Source of the DNA: Photobacterium phosphoreum
Lineage (GTDB): Bacteria > Pseudomonadota > Gammaproteobacteria > Enterobacterales > Vibrionaceae
Reading direction: 5' to 3'
Assembly: GCF_002954725.1 (NCBI RefSeq)
Contig: NZ_MSCQ01000001.1
Span: 1,980,639 to 2,044,638 of the forward strand
Length of the DNA: 64,000 bases
The notes beneath the pieces were generated by a model. It had not been told where the DNA came from and ran no database searches. It saw only the letters and a list, made by a program, of their open reading frames with translations. Position 1 is the first letter of the stretch, and the number at the start of each line of letters is the position of its first letter. The position numbers were made by a program, and so were the translations under genes. Positions 57,196-64,000 of this stretch are shown here, piece by piece.

Positions 57196-57861
57196 ATGAT
57201 CATATATAAATACGGTAAGGATGTTTTTGAGCCTCAAAAGAGTGCTTATACCAACCAAGAGGCTACCACTAAACTTAGTGCCAGCGAGACAAAGATTCTC
57301 CAGTTTTTAATTGATAATAGCGGTGAGATTATCAGTAGAGAAAAACTTCTTGAAATTGGTTGGCCAGATAAAGTTGTCGTCCCTAACTCATTAAACGTTG
57401 CTATTGCAAACTTACGTAAAGCGTTTAAGAGTAAAAATGAAATTATCATCACCATCAAAGGGGCTGGTTTTACCATTGCCAATAACACTTTCATCCAACA
57501 ACAGTTTCAACCTGAAATTGTGGTCGATAATGAGCAACATAATGCTGAACAGTTACAACCTGTCGATCATCACAGTGATAGCAATACTGCTGGAACTGAT
57601 ACTCATCACACCAAACAAGCATCAACAACCCATTCATTTCCTACTATGACAAAAATTAGCTATGGTGTTTGCTTAACCGCGATGCTTGCTTGGGTGATGT
57701 TATGGGCTAGCAGTTGGCAGTCTCCGCCTTGTGTTACCGTTAATAATCAAAAAATTTGTGGTAACATTGAAATGCTCAATTTACAAAAACTACCACAAAA
57801 TCTGAGCGGTAAAGGCACGGTTTACATTGATACCACTGGAAAAATGTATGAAAAAATTTAA
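57196..57861 (+). CDS. ToxR/TcpP-like transmembrane transcriptional regulator
   Basis: A 221-aa one-component regulator: N-terminal OmpR-type winged helix (about 1-100: KLSASETKILQFLIDNSGEI, VVVPNSLNVAIANLRKAF, IITIKGAGFTI), a polar linker, one membrane helix (about 153-172) and a short periplasmic tail of about 50 residues with two cysteines (C179, C188). This is the layout of TcpP and ToxR. The last 14 bp overlap a gene for a small anchored periplasmic protein, like tcpP-tcpH and toxR-toxS. Divergence from the porin gene is suggestive, since ToxR controls porins. It is not the canonical ToxR (no long periplasmic domain). Confidence 0.82.
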   Translation: MIIYKYGKDVFEPQKSAYTNQEATTKLSASETKILQFLIDNSGEIISREKLLEIGWPDKVVVPNSLNVAIANLRKAFKSKNEIIITIKGAGFTIANNTFIQQQFQPEIVVDNEQHNAEQLQPVDHHSDSNTAGTDTHHTKQASTTHSFPTMTKISYGVCLTAMLAWVMLWASSWQSPPCVTVNNQKICGNIEMLNLQKLPQNLSGKGTVYIDTTGKMYEKI

Positions 57862-58285
57862 ATATCTCGTCATAGCATTATTGCTTTTAATGCTATATCC
57901 CGTGATTAACGGCATGGGATGTGACTTTAACTATAAATACGTAACTTCCAGTCATGAGCAATTTGGTAGCTGTAAATTTGGGCAATACACACTCATTGAC
58001 TACCCAGATCCTAAACAAGACAACGGTTATACCGTCTTAAAAGGACTCTATTTCTACGCCTTTGGCAATGCAGCTATCTTCGTGGTCGATACCGAAGATC
58101 ACACTAAAAAAATCACTAATGCTGCTATTGAAAGTCTCAATTGGACCCATGAATGTTTCTGGCATCAATTTAATCTCAAACGCTTAGACAAAAACGCCAT
58201 GGTTAGCTATACCTCATCACCAACTAAGCAATTACGGGTTATTCCTTATGATGGTACGTTATCTATGATGGATAGTGGCCACTAA
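57848..58285 (+). CDS. Anchored periplasmic partner of the TcpP-like regulator (TcpH/ToxS-like in position)
   Basis: A 145-aa protein with an N-terminal hydrophobic segment (KYLVIALLLLMLYPVINGM) acting as signal or anchor, then a soluble domain with three cysteines (GC, SC, EC) and aromatic residues (GLYFYAFGNAAIFVV). The start at 57848 is chosen because it gives the signal sequence immediately; the frame can be extended to 57827. It overlaps the regulator gene, implying coupled translation. I recognise no family by sequence. Role as stabiliser of the regulator is inferred from position and topology. Confidence 0.7.
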   Translation: MKKFKYLVIALLLLMLYPVINGMGCDFNYKYVTSSHEQFGSCKFGQYTLIDYPDPKQDNGYTVLKGLYFYAFGNAAIFVVDTEDHTKKITNAAIESLNWTHECFWHQFNLKRLDKNAMVSYTSSPTKQLRVIPYDGTLSMMDSGH

Positions 58286-58322
58286 CTAACTTATGGCTAA
58301 ATAATCATCCTGAAACGGTTAT

Positions 58323-58715
58323 TTAGCCATTTTTAGTTAAGCTATCAATGATCGGACATTGCGCATTTTTATCACCTGGGCACTGCTCAGTTAATGCAGT
58401 TAGCGTCAATTTAATTTGCTTTAACTCTTCTATTTTATGGTCTATCTCTACCAGCTTTTGTTGCGCTTTTTGTTTAACATCACGACTATGCCGATCAGGA
58501 TTGGTCGATAACGCCAATAATTGTTGGCACTCTTCTAAAGAGAATCCAATCATTCGAGAGCGCTTAATTAATAATAACTCCGCAATATGCTCAGCATTAT
58601 AATAACGATACCCATTAGCACCACGAGGCGCAGCACTTATAACGCCTTTACTTTCATAAAAGCGAATCGTTTTAGCGGTTAATCCAGTTTGTTTTGCAAC
58701 ATCACTAATACTCAT
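58323..58715 (-). CDS. cueR: Cu(I)-responsive MerR family regulator CueR
   Basis: A 130-aa regulator: winged helix at the start (MSISDVAKQTGLTAKTIRFY, RGANGYRYYN), a dimerisation coiled coil, and the copper-binding CPGDKNAQC loop with two cysteines separated by seven residues, as in CueR. The start at 58715 matches CueR; 14 further upstream residues are rejected. Divergent from copA across a CueR-type promoter. Confidence 0.93.
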   Translation of the reverse strand: MSISDVAKQTGLTAKTIRFYESKGVISAAPRGANGYRYYNAEHIAELLLIKRSRMIGFSLEECQQLLALSTNPDRHSRDVKQKAQQKLVEIDHKIEELKQIKLTLTALTEQCPGDKNAQCPIIDSLTKNG

Positions 58716-58750
58716 CATTATTGTGTACTCTACTGTATAAAAAAATAGCC

Positions 58751-58781
58751 TTGACATTATAGTTACTGGAAGGATTATGCT
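58751..58781 (+). promoter_or_regulatory. CueR-type copA promoter
   Basis: TTGACA at 58751-58756 and TATGCT at 58776-58781 are separated by 19 bp, the elongated spacer of MerR-family promoters. The spacer contains TTACTGGAAGGA, close to the E. coli copA operator (TTGCTGGAAGGT). Confidence 0.88.
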
Positions 58782-58819
58782 AACTACATTATTTCATCTC
58801 AGTATAAAAAGGCGAGCAC

Positions 58820-61738
<2,919 letters not shown>

Positions 61739-61739
61739 T

Positions 61740-61823
61740 ATGTGCTTTTTATTAGGCGTCGCTGCAATTGGATTTATTGTCTGGTGGTTCTGGCTTCATC
61801 CAAGTGTTCGTAACTCAAAATAG
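61740..61823 (+). CDS. Microprotein downstream of copA, 27 aa
   Basis: A 27-aa peptide, MCFLLGVAAIGFIVWWFWLH followed by PSVRNSK: one aromatic-rich membrane helix with a basic end. It starts one base after the copA stop (TAA-T-ATG pattern) with AGGAGA as SD inside the end of copA, so it belongs to the same transcript. Its N-terminal Cys and Met might touch copper, which is conjecture. No family recognised. Confidence 0.65.
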   Translation: MCFLLGVAAIGFIVWWFWLHPSVRNSK

Positions 61824-61850
61824 TACTATTCCAGTAACTAAATAAGAGTA

Positions 61851-61876
61851 TTAAGGCTACTTCGGTAGCCTTTTTT
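61851..61876 (+). terminator. Terminator of the copA operon
   Basis: AAGGCTAC-ttcg-GTAGCCTTTTTT: stem closed by a stable UUCG tetraloop, with T run. Confidence 0.95.
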
Positions 61877-61938
61877 GATCTCACTCTGCGCTAATATTTG
61901 TTATAACTTAATCAATCCTATTTAATCAGCGATAATCT

Positions 61939-62802
61939 ATGTTCAAATCTCTCTTATCAAAAGCATTACTACTCTTGCCTTTCATTTCCCAACCGGCACT
62001 GGCTGAGCCGATTATTTGGAAGATTTATGATCAACAACGTGAGTTTTATGTTTTAGGTTCAATTCATGCAGGTAAAGAAGCCATGTTTCCATTACCCGAT
62101 GTATTTCTTGAACAATGGCAACAAGCTGATGCGCTGATTGTAGAAGCCAATATTTTACAACAATCAAATGTAGCCCCCACCCTTGCACCACCTTTCACTC
62201 ATCAAGCATTATCAGAGTCAACACTGCAACAATTACAAAAGATCAGTAAAACACTCAATCTTTCATTTGATCAATTACTCCAACAACCACCTTGGTTAAC
62301 CGCCGTTACCCTCCAACTCGCTCTTGCTGATAAACTCGATCTAAAATCGGATTATGGTATCGACTATGTGCTGTTACAACGCGCACAACAACAAAAGCTT
62401 CCGATCCATGAATTAGAAAGTGTTAGCCAGCAATTTAATATGCTTGAAAACCTTCCAGACAATGGCGCACCAATGTTGATTGAAACCATTAATGAATGGG
62501 ATAAAACCCAATCATCATTACGCTGTTTAGTAAAAGTATGGCAACACGGGGATAGTAATAAACTTGAACAGCTCTTTAATGAGAGTCAATTTGATCCGAC
62601 AACTGACGACGCTTTAATTTTTGATCGTAATCAGCATTGGGCAGAGACGCTAGCACATACGACCCCCTATCAATCTGGTAAATTTATGGTGGTTGTTGGC
62701 GCATTTCATTTAATTGGCGATCAAGGACTACCTAATTTAATGAAACAACAAGGCTTTAAGGTTGAGAAAATCACCTCTAGTACAAAAGCCAATTGCAACT
62801 AA
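61939..62802 (+). CDS. TraB/GumN (Tiki-like) family protein
   Basis: A 287-aa secreted protein with signal peptide (MFKSLLSKALLLLPFISQPALA). The family pattern is clear: FYVLGSIHAGKEAMFPLP at the start, DALIVEANI, DYGIDYVLLQRAQ with HELES, and the C-terminal VVVGAFHLIGDQGLPNLM. Conserved His and Glu suggest a metalloprotease-like fold as in Tiki proteins; bacterial function is not established. A single gene. Confidence 0.88.
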   Translation: MFKSLLSKALLLLPFISQPALAEPIIWKIYDQQREFYVLGSIHAGKEAMFPLPDVFLEQWQQADALIVEANILQQSNVAPTLAPPFTHQALSESTLQQLQKISKTLNLSFDQLLQQPPWLTAVTLQLALADKLDLKSDYGIDYVLLQRAQQQKLPIHELESVSQQFNMLENLPDNGAPMLIETINEWDKTQSSLRCLVKVWQHGDSNKLEQLFNESQFDPTTDDALIFDRNQHWAETLAHTTPYQSGKFMVVVGAFHLIGDQGLPNLMKQQGFKVEKITSSTKANCN

Positions 62803-63116
62803 AATGGGACTTTCTTAATCGTGTTCGATGACGAATAATATTTTAATAGAATTAATTAACTAACCGTATTTGAAAGCCTTCGATTCCTTATCGTCCTCGA
62901 GGGTAATCAACTATAGCAAGGTGAGTAATTAACATAACGAGATGAAGGGGTTATCATCCGTCATCTCGAAAGGGAGGCACGAGCTATCCGTGATCTACTC
63001 ATCACGCACTTGAGCATTAAAGATTCCCTATTGCTGCTCCGTAATCTCGCTATAGAAAATGACAAAATAGGATTTAAATTAGGTCATAATCTTATTGTCG
63101 TTAGTGTTAATAGTGC
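62803..63116. other. Gap before the pseudo-tRNA array
   Basis: No ORF. It contains degenerate palindromic repeats, including a relative of the 6541 element at 63022-63063 (ATTCCCTA ... TAGAAAAT). It passes into the truncated first pseudo-tRNA unit. Confidence 0.5.
63022..63063. repeat. Degenerate copy of the ATTCCCTA palindromic repeat
   Basis: GATTCCCTATTGCTGCTCCG followed by TAATCTCGCTATAGAAAATG aligns with the element at 6541-6580 but has lost two stem bases in the right arm. Confidence 0.45.
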
Positions 63117-63189
63117 TCAGTGAATCCCCGACCCTCTGGTCCGCTACTCCTAACATCAGAGATGCGCTACCAACCTGCGCTATTCACTA
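63117..63189 (-). pseudogene. tRNA-Pro-like pseudogene, unit A (3' end lost)
   Basis: Retains the D-arm (GCGCAGGTTGGTAGCGC), the altered anticodon arm with its insert and the start of the T-arm, but the T-loop insert and the acceptor 3' half are deleted. It is the outermost and most divergent unit. Confidence 0.75.
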
Positions 63190-63208
63190 TTACCACTAAC
63201 TACAGACG

Positions 63209-63239
63209 AAAAAAAACCGCATCTTTCGATACGGTTTTC
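63209..63239 (-). terminator. Terminator unit A
   Basis: CCGCATC-tttc-GATACGG: both arms are one base shorter than in the other copies, with one C/A mismatch; flanked by A and T runs. Confidence 0.7.
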
Positions 63240-63246
63240 TTAATAG

Positions 63247-63317
63247 TGGTCGGTGAAGAGCTAGGTTCTAATGTCAGGGAACCCCCGACCCTCTGGTCAT
63301 CCAAACTACTATCCATT
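63247..63317 (-). pseudogene. tRNA-Pro-like pseudogene, unit B (internal deletion)
   Basis: Keeps the acceptor 3' half with CCA and the T-arm with its insert, but the segment from the anticodon loop to the D-arm is deleted, making the unit 37 bp shorter than its neighbours. Confidence 0.75.
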
Positions 63318-63328
63318 TTATACAGACG

Positions 63329-63361
63329 AAAAAAAACCTGAGTCTTTCGATTCAGGTTTTC
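63329..63361 (-). terminator. Terminator unit B
   Basis: CCTGAGTC-tttc-GATTCAGG: complete stem with one G-T pair, T runs on both sides. Confidence 0.8.
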
Positions 63362-63368
63362 TTAATAG

Positions 63369-63468
63369 TGGTCGGTGAAGAGCTAGGTTCTAATATCAGG
63401 GAATCCCCGCCCCTCTGGTCCGCTATTCCTAACATCAGAGATGCGCTACCAACCTACGCTATTCACTA
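63369..63468 (-). pseudogene. tRNA-Pro-like pseudogene, unit C
   Basis: 100 nt against 77 nt in the intact gene. The anticodon loop (with TGG) is replaced by an 18-nt module and the T-loop by another. Acceptor 5' end TAGTGAA no longer pairs fully with TTCACCG. Confidence 0.85.
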
Positions 63469-63487
63469 TTACCACAAACTACAGACG

Positions 63488-63519
63488 AAAAAAAACCTGA
63501 ATCTTTCGATTCAGGTTTT
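63488..63519 (-). terminator. Terminator unit C
   Basis: CCTGAATC-tttc-GATTCAGG, perfect 8-bp core with A/T runs. Confidence 0.85.
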
Positions 63520-63527
63520 CTTAATGG

Positions 63528-63627
63528 TGGTCGGTGAAGAGCTAGATTCTAATATCAGGGAACCCCCGACCCTCTGGTCCGCTATTCCTAACATCAGAGA
63601 TGCGCTACCAAACTGCGCTATTCACCA
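63528..63627 (-). pseudogene. tRNA-Pro-like pseudogene, unit D
   Basis: 100 nt, same two inserts. Its acceptor 5' end TGGTGAA is the closest to the intact gene (CGGTGAA), with only the terminal pair weakened, and its D-arm AGTTTGGTA equals the intact gene. Confidence 0.85.
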
Positions 63628-63646
63628 TTACTACAAACTACAGACG

Positions 63647-63678
63647 AAAAAAAACCTGAATCTTTCGATTCAGGTTTT
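63647..63678 (-). terminator. Terminator unit D
   Basis: CCTGAATC-tttc-GATTCAGG with A/T runs, identical to unit C. Confidence 0.85.
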
Positions 63679-63686
63679 CTTAATAG

Positions 63687-63786
63687 TGGTCGGTGAAGAG
63701 CTAGGTTCTAATATCAGGGAACCCCCGACCCTCTGGTCCGCTATTCCTAACATCAGAGATACGCTACCAACCTGCGCTATTCACTA
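63687..63786 (-). pseudogene. tRNA-Pro-like pseudogene, unit E
   Basis: 100 nt, same inserts as units C and D. It lies immediately downstream of the intact tRNA-Pro and its terminator on the minus strand. Confidence 0.85.
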
Positions 63787-63805
63787 TTACCACAAACTAC
63801 AGACG

Positions 63806-63838
63806 AAAAAAAACCTGAATCTTTCGATTCAGGTTTTC
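63806..63838 (-). terminator. Terminator of the intact tRNA-Pro
   Basis: AAAACCTGAATC-gaaa-GATTCAGGTTTTTTTT on the minus strand, 8 bp after the CCA end. Confidence 0.92.
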
Positions 63839-63845
63839 TTAATGG

Positions 63846-63922
<77 letters not shown>

Positions 63923-63950
63923 ACTAAATTCTTTTCTAGGAATGCTACGA

Positions 63951-64000
63951 GAAGGGTCAACCCTCTGGTCCGCTATTCCTAACATCAGAGATGCGCTACT
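63951..64000 (-). pseudogene. tRNA-Pro-like pseudogene, unit F (cut by window end)
   Basis: Shows the anticodon-loop insert (CGCTATTCCTAACATCAG on the plus strand) and part of the D-arm, but lacks the T-arm and acceptor, having joined to unrelated DNA that forms the promoter region of the intact tRNA. The array therefore continues beyond the window. Confidence 0.75.

Noticed and set aside
57008..57203. 58-aa plus-strand and 61-aa minus-strand ORFs before the TcpP-like gene
   Set aside because: AT-rich, mutually overlapping, with weak ribosome-binding sites and no recognisable pattern.
63369..63786. Units C-E as ordinary tRNA-Pro genes
   Set aside because: Anticodon loop and T-loop are replaced and the acceptor ends no longer pair fully; they cannot act as normal proline tRNAs.

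Overview
The window looks like a chromosome-1 segment of a Photobacterium-like member of the Vibrionaceae (gamma-proteobacteria). The base composition is AT-leaning. The gene orders recall Vibrio cholerae (the mannose/fructose PTS block with manA and an AraC regulator; a VieSAB-type signalling cluster) and E. coli (ybbP-ybbA/tesA-ybbO-ybbN; yfbV-ackA-pta). There are also large tandem tRNA arrays. The genus is inferred from these features and was not tested by any search.

Region by region. 1-1.8 kb: the end of a TRIC/UPF0126 membrane protein and an IS1111-type (IS110 family) element with 12-bp subterminal inverted repeats and a structured 3' non-coding part. 1.8-4.0 kb: aroC behind an AT-rich acyltransferase. 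4.1-10.1 kb: mannose/fructose PTS genes (EIIABC, manA, AraC regulator, EIIA with a degenerate HPr-like domain, EIIB). 10.4-16 kb: rluF and an RND efflux pump with its adaptor. A purine-rich dispersed repeat recurs in the gaps of the first 10.4 kb. 16.1-17.0 kb: six tandem tRNA-Tyr genes.

17-45.6 kb holds an anaerobic pyruvate/formate/acetate neighbourhood: focA-pflB (FNR-like box), pflA, fhs (formate-THF ligase under a near-perfect PurR box), ackA and pta. Two-component genes are interleaved with it: two VieB-like REC-TPR proteins, a VieS-like hybrid kinase, a REC-EAL phosphodiesterase without a DNA-binding domain, and a DctB/DctD-like pair whose regulator has lost its sigma54-activator motifs. 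xthA, yfbU, rlmA, a ChaN-like lipoprotein, a DUF6172-like gene and yfbV are also here.

45.7-62.8 kb: a TauE/SafE permease, an Rdx protein, yfcE, yfcH, the ybbP-ybbA and tesA-ybbO pairs (whose divergent start codons physically overlap), cnoX/ybbN, a META-domain lipoprotein, an abundant OmpA-type porin, a TcpP/TcpH-like membrane regulator pair, the cueR/copA copper module and a TraB/GumN-like protein. Five short genes absent from ordinary ORF lists or overlooked in them are proposed (34, 51, 23 and 27 aa, plus the 145-aa partner of the membrane regulator with a corrected start).

62.8-64 kb: one intact tRNA-Pro(UGG) on the minus strand, embedded in an array of 100-nt tRNA-Pro-like pseudogenes on an exact 159-bp period. 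In each complete copy the anticodon loop and the T-loop have both been replaced by related ~18-nt modules, and each is followed by its own terminator. This array is the most unusual structure in the window and continues past its end.
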